A DNA stretch of 64,000 nucleotides from Tipula vernalis. Taxonomy: Eukaryota > Arthropoda > Insecta > Diptera > Tipulidae. Shown piece after piece: positions 28,621 through 41,460 of this stretch. Each line of letters begins with the position of its first letter. Position 1 is the stretch's first letter. The DNA lies in NCBI GenBank assembly GCA_958295665.1, contig OY282559.1, forward strand, positions 127,447,605 through 127,511,604. Direction: 5' to 3'. Under the pieces are notes generated by a model. The model ran no database searches. It had not been told where the DNA came from and saw only the letters and a program-made list of their open reading frames with translations. A program made the position numbers and the translations under genes.

Positions 28621-31600
28621 ATGATAATGAAATAATCATCTCTTCGAAACCTGATAGACTTAACTTGGTAAGTGAATCCATTTTGACCCATTTACGAAAT
28701 GCTTACACTAAAAATGTAGCTAATAACAATGTTCGGACAATCCTCTGCCAGTAATACTAACTGGAATGTCACAATGATGAAACTGTTTTAGTACAACATA
28801 CAATTATTGCTACATATGCTTTGTTATCTTTCGGAAAGGTTGTACAAAGCTTCACTGAAAATATATGTGTATACAATTTAACATAATTAAAAATTTTTGG
28901 TAACAGGATAAAATTGTATATTCTCAATGAATAGTCAAAAAAATTACTGACGTCGGCATTAAGGCCATTTTAGGAAGACATTAAGGGTAAGTAGTAGTAG
29001 AGCTTTTTCCTAATAAAAATTGTTTTGAAAAAAACTTTTCACCAAAATTTAGGTTATGGTTTATATACCATACATAGCATATTTTAAGCTTGAACTGAAA
29101 ACTGTCCACAAAATTAAATAACTAAGTTGTATCTAAAAAGCTTCTTAAAAAAAATAAACTTACTTGAGAAAATATTGAGTTCTACAATAATTAAAATAGA
29201 GGTTGAGGAAATCAAGCTATACTATATTAAAGCTATATTGTTACTACTATTCTACTACTATGTTTTATTTGAAAACATCTCGTTCAAATATAATTCTCAA
29301 GTTTAATGCTTGTAATTTAAAAGCTTACAAAATTTTGATTAACACGTACATGTGACAATTTTAGTTCATGAAATTTTGGAAGTAGGTTTTTCATTTGTTT
29401 AAATAAATTTTATAGAGCTTTTAACAATTAAATGCTCCCTATCAAAAAAAATTTCAGCACAGTAACATTAGGATTTTGCAATTCTCATTTGGTAAAACAC
29501 AGACGTGACGTGCACATAAAATATTTAAAAACTTGATGAAATAGAGAATGAAAGAAGGCCACCAATATCAGTCGAGTATAATATTCAAAACCAAATAAAA
29601 GTATTTCACCTAACTAATACTTCCTGCCCCCCGTCCTCCCCTAAAAAAATAACAGATCTCCGTTTAGAAACAAGTTTAATTAAAATTATAACTACACAGT
29701 TATAAAAATAAAAAAAAACCAACCGGAAAAATCCAATTCCAACATACAAAAGCTTTTCATTTTCTAATTTCATTTTCTAATTTATAAAACTTACATTAAA
29801 AAAATAAAATTTAAATTAAATAATAAATATTTATTTAACAAAAAAGAAAACTTTTATTTTTAATTTCTTTATGAATGTTAATGATTTTGAAATTTTTTAT
29901 TTAATTTAAGGTTTACGTTTTTATCCCTCCCCCCAACCCCCTACTCGGTATCTATATTACACAATAAAACGAATGCTTTGTTTTTATATTTATTGTAAAC
30001 TTAAAGTTCTTTAGCACACAGTGTTTTATACTAAACCTAGCCCAAATTCGTATAAAGCAGCAAAAACAGAAATGAAAACCCAAAAGAAAAACAAATAAAT
30101 GGAATTTGATTGTAATTGGAAAAGTTAAAGTAGCAAGCAAAAAAAAAACCAAAAAGGTTTATACCAACCAACATTGGTAATATTGGAAAACTTTGAGATA
30201 CTTTTTATAAAATTATGTTTGCGATTAGAAAAAAAAAAATGGTGTCGCATATTATCTTAACAACAACGATGGTAACAAAACAAAAAAAAAAAAAACTTAA
30301 TAGCATAATACCACACGCACATTAAAAGCTCGAATGAATGTAATTTTATTGAACCGTTGAAATTTGATTTTTAATTCGATCGACAAATCATTAATCATTT
30401 GATTTAGGATTTTGATATATAATTCTGATTTTGATACTTATACTCTTTGTATTGTATTTGTGTATCTGAATCCTGCTGCCTAATGGTTATTTTAGTTAAA
30501 TTTATATATATAGTATATATACGCCCCCCTATCTTATGTATATGTATGTGTTAGATATATATGTGTATGCAATATATCATTATTTATTGATAACAATGAT
30601 TGATGGATTTGTTACATATAAACGAAGTTATACCCAAACAAAACAAAACAATTCTTATTGATATTTAAATGAAGTTATTTTTGGGAATAAAATATACGTA
30701 AGCTTTTGAGCTTTTCATGCAAAACATTTATTTTAATGTAGATAAATCATTTTTTCTATTTGTATACTATACAAACCTGCCTTTGTCTGGAACATAGGTA
30801 GGTGTATACTAGATAGCAATTACAATTTTTTTTGTGTTCATATCAATTCCAGGTATTCTTACGTCAATAATATATGATCTATGATGTTCTTTGGTATTAA
30901 GTTACTCTGGCATATGGGGGTTTGTAAGAGTTTATGTCCTTTCGCTAAAAATACGTTTGTGTAATTTGATACGTTATTTTATTTTTATTTGTCACTAAAT
31001 TAAACTTGAATATGTGTGTGTATGTATATTTGTACATACGTGTATATTGAATTTCAAAAGGTTATAGAATGGTTTTTTCATAACAATATACATATACCCA
31101 AATTGGGAGTTCTCGTATTCCACAAATCGGTATCTAAACCAATTTTCTCTTCAATTCTAAAGTGTTTTCGTTTTAAACGTATTTAATGCAATAAGTTTAA
31201 TCTGATATTATGAAATTTTATTGAAATTTTAAATTTGTTGAACATTATGAATCTGATTTAATATCTAAGAAAATGTACTAAAGCGTTTGGTATAATTTAG
31301 TATTATATGTAATTATTACTTTGATATAGGTCCCCACAACAATAAAAAAAATAAAAATAAAAATTTGTTGAACCTTTTTCAGAGGAAATATAAAACTTCT
31401 TGAACAAATATTTTCTATGGTTAATACACTTTGCAAATTTAAACAATTCTTTCGTAGGTGTCATTAAGACAAAATGAATAGGTTTCAGTATAACATAAAA
31501 TTTATTAAAACTTAGCTGATGGTAAATTATACCGCAAATATTGCCAACAAAAATAAAAAATCTAATAAGTTTTTAAAATTTAATTTTGATTTTATAATAT

Positions 31601-33479
31601 TTATTTTAAGACATTTTATTGAAAGTCAAAATCAATTTGAACTTGGTGTCAAAATTATTAAATAGTCGGTTCTTATGTCGACCTTTTCAATAACAACTAA
31701 TTTTTACATGAAATATTGATCGGTCTGAAGCTGCTAATTTATAGTGACAGTTACAGTTCCAACAACGTATCTTTAGTGATGAAATTCATGTCTACAACAT
31801 AAAGTATTTTAAACGTATGGTTGATCAACGTGACCAGGGAATCATATTCATCGTGTCGAGGCCAATTTTATGAGTTAGTATTTTAAGGCTTGGAATTAGA
31901 GAAAGTTTGATTTAAAGAATTCAGTCCGATTTTAGCTTTTAAGTGAAAACTTGTAAAACCATTTCTAGAAAAAAAAAAAAAATTTAAAATTTAATAAAAT
32001 AAATTTATTTAACAACTTTGGAATTGTGAAAACATAAATATATATTTCTTTAACACGTGACAAATTCTCAAATATTAGGAAAATGATCAAATATAATTCA
32101 ATACCTTGCTAAAGAACACAACTCTCAGAAACTATATTCCGTTGTGGTAGAATTGCCGGATATTTAGTTTAAAACGAGCACAACGCATTTTCTAATCGAC
32201 CACCGACTATTATTGTAAGTAACCATAGCTACAGGCTCGGTTCGTTGGATGTCAGCAATATTTTGCTTGAATACGATTTATGTCGAATTGATATATAATC
32301 TTTCTCTAAAGTGGAAGACATTCTTGATCTAGCAAGACCAAAAGTTTGTAGCAGGGTGCCAAGAAAACCGTATGGGATAAAATTCTAGGTGATGTTAACC
32401 ACAAATTTTGGAAACTAGAGGCTAAACAAAAACTAACCATATGCCTACAAAACATGAGTGACTATATCATTATTTATTAGCCAAAAATAATCTTAAAATT
32501 AATTCATTTACTATTTTATTTCAATTTTTTCCCTATCACACAAATAATAATCAGAGAGGATCGAGCGAACATTCAAAGAGGATAGACGTATTTTGTTTTT
32601 CCTCTTCAAAATTTAATTTAATTTTATTTTATTTTTATTTTTTATTTATGTGTTAGTGTGAAGTGTTATGTATATACTTTATATACATATGGATATACAT
32701 TTTAATACTAATTTAATTCAATTTATTTAAAGTGAAATAATAATTAAAGTGTAATTTTGGAAAATGCAATCCACCGGGATGCATTTATTAGGCAATGTTT
32801 TGTATTTATAGCTAAAGAAATCAAAATTCTTGATTTCTTGATTAAGTGCATGATTTTAACTTTTGTGTGATTGTACATAGAATTTAATTACTAAAATTTA
32901 ATAATTGGATTATATTAAAATTGATTTTAACTTAATTTGATATTCATATGTACGTTACGTACTTAATTTGATATTTTCATATCTTATTTTTTTTTTACAA
33001 ATTCTTGAAAGTGTTCTTGTGTTTTATTTTATGTACAATCGCAAAACCAACACTAATGTAATACTACAATCAAGCCTGATTCAGTGATGAAACACACAGA
33101 TGCCCTCTTACATTTAATAGCTTATAGTTGAAAGTGTTAGTGCGGTACAATCAATTTTGGTAAAAATTTAATTTCTCCTAGAAAACTGTAAGTTCTCTCT
33201 TTAAATTTGGATTGAAAAGTAAAGCAGGCTAATTAAATTTATTGAATTAAAATTAATGTTTTCAAAAAGTTTATTATTTATATAATTTTTAAAATTGTTT
33301 GTGTTACGTTGCATGAAAAGGTTAGCAGTTAAAAATAATTTTGGTTAGGACTGTATACACTCATATTGCTTGCCATCCTCTCAAACTATTTCATAAAAAT
33401 TCAAACTCGATTCAAATTTTAATTTATATTTTTATATTCTATTTTGCTTTATTTTATATTTGAATCCCTAACAACACAT
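28621..33479. other. AT-rich non-coding DNA
   Basis: About 4.9 kb without a recognisable coding segment, RNA gene or repeat boundary. It contains short TA-rich microsatellite-like tracts near 30505-30560 and A runs near 30130 and 30285. It could be intergenic or intronic host DNA. Confidence 0.55.
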
Positions 33480-34064
33480 TGACGTACCGAAGATTTTGGT
33501 ACCACTGGTTGATGTTCCCTAACTCTTTGTTGGTAGACGTAGTATTATCAAGAAATAGTGCGCTCGCTCGATGGTAATGTTAGGTCCAGGTCAAAAACTT
33601 CTGATAAAATCGTGTTTCAATGGATATTCTCCTCTTTCCTATTTACGTCGCTTTTCGTGTTGAAATGTAAACGTAGCTGATTAACATGTGAATGTATTAA
33701 TATAGCGCTTTCCAAGAGAACATTGTATGAAACTTTATCACGCGCTTGGCGCTTTTTCGAATATTTCAACCAAGCATTAGCTCAGATGGAGACATACTAC
33801 TTGGTATATTGATGTACTGGGAACCGAAACGAGAGATGATTTCTTGCATTTTCTCAACAGTACTGTCCTCGGAGATTGACGATGTTATCATTACTCCAGG
33901 CCATTTGGAGTATGCATCGTTATTGGCAAAGAAATGTATCTCATCATACATTCCCACGCACTCGTTGTGTAAAAGTTGCCATTGTTAACTTTGCTATACT
34001 GGCGCAATTTCGTAAGAAATCGGTTATATCAGTGTCGATTGACGGCCAGTAAACATAACTTCGG
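33480..34064 (-). mobile_element. gypsy-3 relic, 3' half (integrase), split by the R1-like insertion
   Basis: On the minus strand the sequence enters at 34064 inside the integrase zinc-finger region (SYVYWPSIDTDI, then the Cys-containing stretch NCASI), continues with DAYSKWPGVMITS (first core Asp, 33925-33885) and TVEKMQEIISRFG, skips the second Asp, reaches SPSELMLG near 33790-33767 and ends with HVNQLRLHF near 33670. The motif order is that of K02A2.6-like (Mag-type) gypsy pol. The upstream half is at 40065-41460. The core is degenerate and partly deleted. Confidence 0.83.
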
Positions 34065-34668
34065 GTAAATTTTCTTGACTAAAATAAACACGAAAAGAGA
34101 AAATATTACGGTGCAGGGAGTAGGATCCCCAGTACTGGCGGCGTTTAGAAGGGAGCAAGCGGACCCCACGTCGTCATCATCCAGCGACCGCAATGACTTA
34201 GAGGTGGTCCACTTGGCCTCTAATTCAGATAAAGGTACATGTGTTGAGAACGAGGTGGAAATGCGCGAGGATTTAACGTCGCAGCAGAAGATCGATGACC
34301 TCATCCGGAAGTATAGAAATGAAGAGGAAGATAGACTCCGGAAAGAGAGAGGCATCAGAGATCACATTGGAATGATGAAAGAGGAGGAGGAGAAGACCCT
34401 GCACAAAGGACTGACACTCCTGAAAAGAATTCAAGTGGAGGCATAGTTGCAGCCAACTATAAAAAGGGCTGTGACAAATGGCCTAGTAGAAATGGAGGAG
34501 TTGTTGGATGCGATAGTCTCATGTCTCACAAACTGGAAGAAGGGAGACCCAACCTTAACCAAGAGAGGTTGGAGGTATAGTCGATCAACCTGAAGAGTGA
34601 GAGAGACACGGCCTCTAGCTCGGAGGAGCCTGATCGAGGTACCAGATCCCAAAGAGTGACCAAGGAAG

Positions 34669-34674
<6 letters not shown>

Positions 34675-34702
<28 letters not shown>

Positions 34703-34703
34703 T
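34675..34703. repeat. (ATTT)n tail of the CR1-like LINE
   Basis: About seven ATTT units on the plus strand, equal to a TAAA tail on the element's own strand. A short tandem repeat at the 3' end is usual for CR1-group LINEs instead of poly(A). Confidence 0.85.
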
Positions 34704-34979
34704 AGTATTTATAAATAATTTAGTATTAAGAGGAAAAGCACACATGGAAACAAAGCAATCGAAACAAAAAAAGAAAAAAGAAGTTGCTTCCATTAGGCAT
34801 AAAAACCTCTTAAATTTTTTCAAACAATTTCCACCTCGTGCTTACACATTCTATTTTGAGCAGTAGCTCATTTACAATAAAATGTACAGCACGAGGTGAA
34901 ATAATATAAAAATTAAAAATTAAAAATTAACAAAATAACATGGTTATTAAAAATAAATTAAAAAACTACGTATTGCCCA

Positions 34980-37832
34980 TCAATCACGCCACTCCAAAAA
35001 TTTTGACCTAAATAATTTTGCCGATCCTAATCTCTTAATTTCCAATGAAATTGAATTCCAGAGGGAAACTCCCCTAACACAAAATGACGCGTTTAACGAC
35101 CTACAACAATTTTTAGCCGGAATTAGGCGGAAGTTAGAGGAATGAAACCTACTAAACATTAATTTCCTATATAGATAACAAGGCTCCTTAGCTTTAAGAA
35201 GTTTAAAAATAAAAAGACAAACGCGAAATTCGTAAAAAATAGATAAACTACATTCTAAAACAAGGCTAGAGTAGGCAGAAATATGATCGAACTTCCTAAT
35301 ACCAAAAATAAACCTGGTACAAGCATTGAAACATCTTTGGAGAACATTCATATTTTCCTGAAGCATACCGAATAAAACTATGTCACCGTAAATAAAATGA
35401 GGAAGAAGATAAGACAAAAACAATTTTTTCCTAAACTGACTATCAGAAAATCCAACCACTTTATACAAACAACTAAGCATGCCAAAGACCCTCTTACTAA
35501 TAGTAACTAAATGGTCACCCCAAGTAAGAGTTTTATTAATAACTAAGCCTAAATCCCTAACAGTATTTGAATATACAATTAGCGAACCTTGCAGAAAAAT
35601 ACCAGGAAAGGACGAGGTATCTAACGGTTTTTTATAAATTATAATCGACTGAGATTTATTCGCGTTTAAAACAAGCCTGTTAGAGACCGACCAGCGAACG
35701 ATATTACTTAAATCTTCATTTATCAGACAAATATTCCTAACAATAGAATCCTGATCTAAACGACTATTTCTATAAATTTGAACGTCATCAGCGAAAATAT
35801 GAAATGAACAATGTTGAATGGAGGATTCTATGTCATTTATGTACATAGAAAATAATAGAGGACCCAGCACTGAACCCTGAGGCACGCCGGAAATTACAGG
35901 AAGGAAATCAGACAAGGAATTGTCGAAAAAAACTGCCTGAGAACGATTAGAAAGATAGTTAAAAATCAATTTGGCAGCAGAAAGCGAAAATCTAAACTGA
36001 GATAAGAGTTTATTGAAAAGAATTCTGTGATTAATAGAATCAAAGGCCTTAGAAAAATCTAACAAAGTTAAAGAAGTTAATTCCCTATTATTCATATTAC
36101 GCCTAATATCATCACATACATTTAATAACGCAGTAGAAGTACTATGAAATTTTCTAAACCCAGATTGGAAGCAACTAATTAAACTATTGCTATGTAAATG
36201 CGATTGAATTTGATTTTTAACAACTATCTCGAAAGCCTTAGAGAGAGAACTTAAAATGCTAATTGGCCGAAAATGGGATAGCTCTAAAGGATTACTGATC
36301 TTTGGAATCGGGATTATTTTACTTAGCTTCCACTGATCTGGATAGGAAGAGGACGTGAGAATAAAATTGAAGATATGTAACAAGTATTTTGAGACGAAAG
36401 GGAAAACTACCTTAACGAATTTTAAATTGACGTTATCCAGACCAGAAGATTCCGATTTAACCTTCCAAATAGCAGATTGTAAATCCTCGAGAGAAATATT
36501 TGAAAACGAAAACGAATTAGAGGACGCGTTAGAGAACAAATCGACGGAACTACTGCCCGAGTTCAGACTAGAGCAAAAATAACTATTAATTTCATTGGGT
36601 TTGAAATCCCCACTTGAACTAATCTTGCATTTACCTAGGCCTAAATTACGAACATCACGCCAGAAAACCTTGGGAGGAAGAGAGGAGTCTAACTTGTCCT
36701 TGAAAAAATTACGTTTAGCAATTCGAATTAACCCTACAACTCTGTTACGAGCCTGCTTGTAATCTAAATGAGACTGACTATTAGGACACCTTTTCCATAC
36801 ACGATATTTACTAACTCTAATATTTATGGCATTCGAAATTTCCTGAGACAACCAAGGCGGAGATTTTGCTTTGCAAGTAACCTTTTTAAGCGGAACGCAA
36901 CTATTAAACACCAAACTAATATACGAGTTGAAAAATTCTATTTGGCTAGTTGCCGAACTAAGGCAAAAAATATCCTCCCAAGGAACTTAATTACAAACTA
37001 AGTAAAGGCGGGAATTGTCTATACTAGAAAAATCTCTAAAGCTAAAACTCTTAGGTTTAGGTGGAGAGTAAGAGTTTACAGAAAAAACTAAAAGATCATG
37101 ATGGGATCCCATACCGAGAGACAACTGATTGAAAAAACAAATAGAGTTATTAGTAAAAGATATGATATGATCAATAAGGGAATAAGATGCCCCGCTAGCG
37201 GTTGGACAAGAAAACGTTGGTGCCACAGTGTTGTGTACGGATAAATTAAGACTATTTAAAAGATTCAAATAATCCCGAGGGAAGCCGGTCTTTTGGAGTA
37301 TATCGAAATTAAAGTCACCTGATATATACATTTCATCGAATCTACAAGAGAAATAACTAAATAAACTTTCTAAGTCTACAAGTGATTTTTTAAATTTGGC
37401 ATACGATCTCTTACTAGTTTTTGGTGGGTTATAGATGGTACCGACTAAGATTTTACGACCATTAATAAAAATATTGACAAATAAAAACTCTAAATCCGAT
37501 ACTAACAATTCTGAAATGGAAGAAGGTATAGTAACTAATCTAGCCTTAAAGTGATCTCCTACAAACATACATAAACCACCATAATTAAGGGGAGGTACCG
37601 CTCTATCTTTCCTAAATATATTATAACCTTTGATGGCCAAAGCTAAATTAGGGATATTCGGATTTAAAAATGTCTCAGAGAAACAAAGAATGTCCACGGA
37701 AGCACCATTAAAAATGTGACGAATCTTGTCAATATTTGGGACTAAACTTTGCACGTTAAAACTAGCTATATTTAACATAGACCCATCGACTAACATAGAT
37801 TTTAAAACTACATTGGGGTTATTAAACGACAT
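34980..37832 (-). pseudogene. CR1-like ORF2: endonuclease and RT, one premature stop
   Basis: One frame of about 950 codons from the ATG at 37832-37830 to the stop at 34980, broken only by TAA at 36989-36987 between the endonuclease and RT domains. Endonuclease: NIASFNVQSL (near residue 23), FSETFLNPNIP, YGGLCMFVG and ISGDFNFDIL. Its final motif reads GSHHDLLVFS where SDHD is usual, so the catalytic Asp appears changed to His. RT: SHFRPISILSSLSKAFE, LLDFSKAFDSINHRIL (catalytic Asp), GVPQGSVLGPLLFSMYINDI and IFADDVQIY (about residue 680), then thumb. No RNase H. I infer the CR1 group (Kiri-like possible); jockey is the alternative. Confidence 0.88.
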
Positions 37833-38339
37833 TACAATCAAAAATAAACACGACGTGACGTCAAATTACCGCAATACCCACTTGGAAAACGGTGAATAAA
37901 CGGCAGAAAACGAATCCACGAGGCAATGCTAAAAGCACCACTTTACCACCCCGAGCGGCCGATGCTATCATAATTGCATCCGGTGCACCTTTGGTAAAAG
38001 GAAAGACCTTTGGGAAGTGGAAGACTGAGACCGAGAAGAAGGAGGCAGACAAGAAAGAGAATGCAAAATATCGCGGTGGTCGTCAAACCGGTCAGCGAAA
38101 AAACGTACGCTGAGGTCCTTGGTGCCATCCGACGAAACGTGTGTCCGGATGACGCTGAACTCGTAATTAGGGCCATTAGAAAGACCAGCGATGGAGGAAT
38201 GCTCCTCGAGCTAGACCGCTGTGTTAATCTCGATAAATTGCTTGCTCGAGGGCGTATTAAGATTGGCTGGGTCTTTAGGATGAGTACGCATCGATGCCCA
38301 TGGCTCTGGAAATAAAGTACGCATCGATGCCCATGGCTC

Positions 38340-39877
38340 TCGAGATGGCTACGTCTGGATAAGAAGTCGAAATGTTACGTTCTTTAGTGTGTATCTTTCA
38401 CTGAACGATACGATCTCGGAGTTTCAATCCAAATTGAATGAACTAGAGGACTCTGCTCGTGATGTACCAGGAGAATTGGTGCTAGCCGGAGATTTCAATG
38501 CCCGTGCATTCAAATGGGGCATGCCACACCAAGATTCCAGGGGGAGACATATACTGGAGATGGTCTCAAGACTAGATCTATGCGTGTTAAACGGGAGATG
38601 TACACCAACATACCGAAGGCCAGGTTTCGGCAACTCCATACCGGACATAACGTTGGTATTCGCACGACTATTCGCGATAGACTGGAAAGTGATGGAGGGT
38701 TACACCGCTAGCGACCATAATTACATCAGCTTCAAATTGTACGACGATGAGCGAGAAGTACAGCGAGCGATGTATCGAATTCCATTGAGCTGGAACACTA
38801 CCAAGTTAGACGGCGAAAAGCTCGTTGCGTCTGTTGGGGTTAGCCTTGCGAGCACTCCACTGGCTTTGCAAGATATAACGAATAGAGTCGAGATTGAGGC
38901 GGCTGTTGACAGCATTACACGGCTAGTTCAACAAGTTTCCGATTCTTCTATGCCACGAAGAAAGCAGTGGAACGGCAGGAAGCAGGCTTACTAGTGGACG
39001 AACGAGATCGCAGAGTTGAGAAAGAAAGCTCTGCAGCTTAGGCGAAGGGCGCAACGAGCACAAGGTAGAGAAAGAAAGGGCAAAGAAAGAGCTCGGCATG
39101 GCTATCCGTGCGAGCAAAGCGCAATGCTGGAGAAACATGTGCAACGAAGTGGATAGCGATCCATGGGGCAGAGGATATAAGCTTGCTACTCGAAAGCTGG
39201 GTCTATTGAGTACACATATCGCGTTGGATGCAGAAATAATGTCAAAAATTGTTGATGCCCTCTTCCCAACACACTCACTGATAGTAGAAGACGATAGTGA
39301 AAATGAAGTCGGATAAATTCCTACATTTACCGAGGGGGAGTTGGCATATGCGGTGACCAGCCTGAAAAATCATAAGGCACCTGGGTATAACGGCATCCCA
39401 ACGGAGGTGTTGAAAGTGGTTGCTGGTAGATATCCACAATTACTACTCAAATTGTACAATGGATGTTTAACAGCAGAAGTATTTCCTTCACGGTGGAAGA
39501 TGGCCCGTCTGGTGCTGATATACAAAGGAAAAGGTGGTGATCCCGACTCCCCGTCATCATACAGACCTCTCTGTATGGTAGAAACAATGCGGAAGTTGTT
39601 GGAAAAGCTATTAAAGCCTAGGCTAGAAAATGCCATATCGGTTGCCGGCGACTTGTCTCTGAGGCAATATGGTTTTCGGAAGGGACGATCAACTATAAAC
39701 GCAATAGAGGAAGTTATTAACGCAGTTAAAAGAACCGAAAGTGCTTGTCACGTAGCGAGGCTTTTGGTGCTTCTAGTGACATTGGATGTGCGAAATGCTT
39801 TCACCTCGACGAGATGGGGAGATATGATCGAGGCGCTACAACGATCTTTCGCTAACAAAGTAAGGTGTAGAATATAA
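38340..39877 (+). pseudogene. R1-like ORF2: endonuclease C-terminus and RT fingers/palm
   Basis: The endonuclease lacks its N-terminus and begins near VWIRSRNVTFFSVYLS. It keeps LVLAGDFNARAFKWGMP (catalytic Asp/Asn), TYRRPGFGNSIPDITLV and TASDHNYISF (SDH). Stops occur at 38990-38992 and 39314-39316. The RT part (39341-39877) has LKNHKAPGYNGIP, SSYRPLCMVETMRKLLEKLL, QYGFRKGRSTINAI and LVTLDVRNAFTSTRW (first catalytic Asp), and ends at TAA 39875-39877 before the YxDD box. The missing part was deleted, because 3' UTR sequence follows immediately. Confidence 0.87.
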
Positions 39878-40064
39878 ATGAGGGCCCAAAAATGGGTAGC
39901 AGCGCGGACCAGACCGAAGTAATGCAAAAGCGGTTCCAGTCTGGGCTCTCCGTGGCATGTACGAGACTTTTAGGTGAGTAAAAACCTCACACTGTCAAGT
40001 GAGGTCCATCATCATTTGGCGTTGGCTTTTTGAAAGTTTTAACTCCTACAATCAAAAAAAAAAA

Positions 40065-41460
40065 AACTTCGGACGATAGTTTGCGATTAGACGGAATCTT
40101 TTCAATTGATTTTGTGTTGACCAACCAAGACTATTAGCGTTATTTCGTTTTGTGTTTTCCAAACTACTTGCTTGTGTGTGATCGATAGTATTTGAGGGGG
40201 CTATCATAATGATCCTTTTTATTTCGTGGTCGACTGATATGATTGCAATGATGATTTTTCCGAATTTGAAGTTTTGTTGTTTATCAGTCGCGGTAGCATA
40301 TCGGCATATCCGACACTGTTTGTTGATATGGACTCAATATTAAAATAGCATGCTAACAATGTGAGTGCTTAACGCTAGAAGTTTGTTGGATGAATGAACT
40401 GGAATGGAAGTGGATTAGAGCATTTTGTGAAATTTCGTCACGGCAAATATCAAACCATCTCGATCTGTCTATAATTTTTATCCGCTGCTACTGAAACATA
40501 ATCCATAATTTTGTGCATCGACGGTGATAATTGTTTCAAAATTTTGATTGAACTGCGTCAAAAGTAAATCGGATGGCAACATTCATCTTCGGTCCCGTTG
40601 CATTTGTTGTTAGGACTCTAAGGAATTTATTAAATGGTCCTCTGATGCATTGATCATAATTTTGTTTCTCTCTTTTATATTGAAACAAATCACGATGCAT
40701 GTTTATGATTATTAAATATTTCAATTCGTCGTCCACCTCTGTTCTGTAAGAGCGCTTAGCCACTTCATATCACCAAAAAAATTTGAATTTAAATGTTTTT
40801 GCAAAAATTTCATCGGATGACGGTACTTGTGATATTCAAACCAGTGGAATAATCGGCACAAACGTGATAATGAAAGGGAATAACTAAAAGGTGACATCGC
40901 TTTGTAACCAATTTAACTCCTGTTTCAGATTTAATCTTTGGTTTCAAAACTATGCGCTTAAATTTTAGTCCATAGACCAAACGGGTTGTTGAAAACCGTC
41001 GAAAAATTTCTTTTGATTTCGTTCGTCGTTGCATTCGAATTGATTGGTTATTGTCGAGAATTGGTTTCATAAATTGCTAATTTTTTGTATCCAAAGATAG
41101 AATTTTGAAATCCAATCGATGCCCATTCTGTTAAAAATATTGACATTTGATACAAAACAAGAAGCTCTTTTTTTTTTGGGTTTCGGAATGTCATGCTGCA
41201 GTCAAATTCCGAAGCGAGTTTTATTTGATCTCCTCGATGTAGTGTCGAATTGCAATTTTACGTTGTCTCCATGGATTTTAACCGTCACATATTTTCGGTC
41301 GCTGTTCCTAGAAGCTGTTGACACCACGACAATATAATACGGTTTTTGTCTGCTGACGATGACTTGCAATAATCCTCTTTATGACCGATGCTTTTACACA
41401 GTTTGCTTTGATTCCAGCTATGTCTCTTTGAAGTTTATTTAACCAAATTTGCCGATGAAT
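40065..41460 (-). mobile_element. gypsy-3 relic, 5' half (gag end, protease, RT, RNase H)
   Basis: Minus-strand order: zinc knuckle (CKSIGHKEDYC near 41385-41355), retropepsin (KYVTVKIHGDNVKLQFDTTS near 41290-41230; DTTS in place of the usual DTAS/DTG), LDGEFEC-like block near 41060, RT (VCADYSTGLN near 40855-40825; EVDDELKYL and HRDLFQY near 40735-40670) and RNase H tether (ADMLPRLI near 40300-40275). Many stops and frameshifts are present and the YxDD region is not recognisable. Motifs match K02A2.6-like gypsy pol from general knowledge. It continues at 34064 after the R1-like insertion. Confidence 0.8.

Larger units (their letters stand above)
34675..37862 (-). mobile_element. CR1-like LINE inserted in the R1-like ORF1
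   Basis: Flanked by the 6-bp direct repeat AAATTA (34669-34674 and 37863-37868). On the minus strand it starts near GACGTCACGTCG (37859), carries one long ORF2 and ends in a run of TAAA-type repeats (plus strand ATTT repeats at 34672-34703). No ORF1 is present and the 5' flank is only about 30 bp, so it is probably 5'-truncated. It is the youngest of the three nested elements at this locus, and its coding region is far better kept than its host's. Confidence 0.9.
34075..38315 (+). pseudogene. R1-like ORF1 (gag), split by the CR1-like insertion
   Basis: First part 34075-34674: acidic and coiled-coil-rich (SQQKIDDLIRKYRNEEEDRL), with a stop at 34444-34446 and a frameshift near 34580. Second part 37869-38315: a Lys/Arg-rich segment with LPPRAADAIIIAS, then YAEVLGAIRRNVCPDDAELV and IRKTSDGGMLLEL, a block I associate with R1-type gag proteins. 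The zinc knuckles expected after WVFRM are absent because of the deletion near 38310. The first ATG of the long open stretch is internal, so the true start is uncertain. When the insert at 34675-37862 and one 6-bp repeat are removed, the frame is continuous. Confidence 0.75.
34065..40064 (+). mobile_element. R1-like non-LTR retrotransposon, itself interrupted by a CR1-like element
   Basis: Flanked by an 8-bp target duplication AACTTCGG (34057-34064 and 40065-40072). The minus-strand gypsy-3 integrase frame reads on correctly when the insert and one repeat are removed. The element holds a split ORF1 (34075-38315), a deleted ORF2 (38340-39877), a 3' UTR (39880-40050) and an A run at 40054-40066. 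RT phrases such as LVTLDVRNAFTSTRW and endonuclease phrases such as GDFNARAFKWGMP are typical of the R1 clade. Full R1-type elements carry more RT; here most of the RT C-terminus and RNase H are lost. Confidence 0.88.

Noticed and set aside
28621..33479. tRNA, rRNA or small RNA genes
   Set aside because: I scanned for cloverleaf-like and conserved rRNA stretches by eye and saw none; a covariance-model search would be decisive.
36355..37001. Plus-strand frames inside the CR1-like element
   Set aside because: Antisense shadows of the RT gene.
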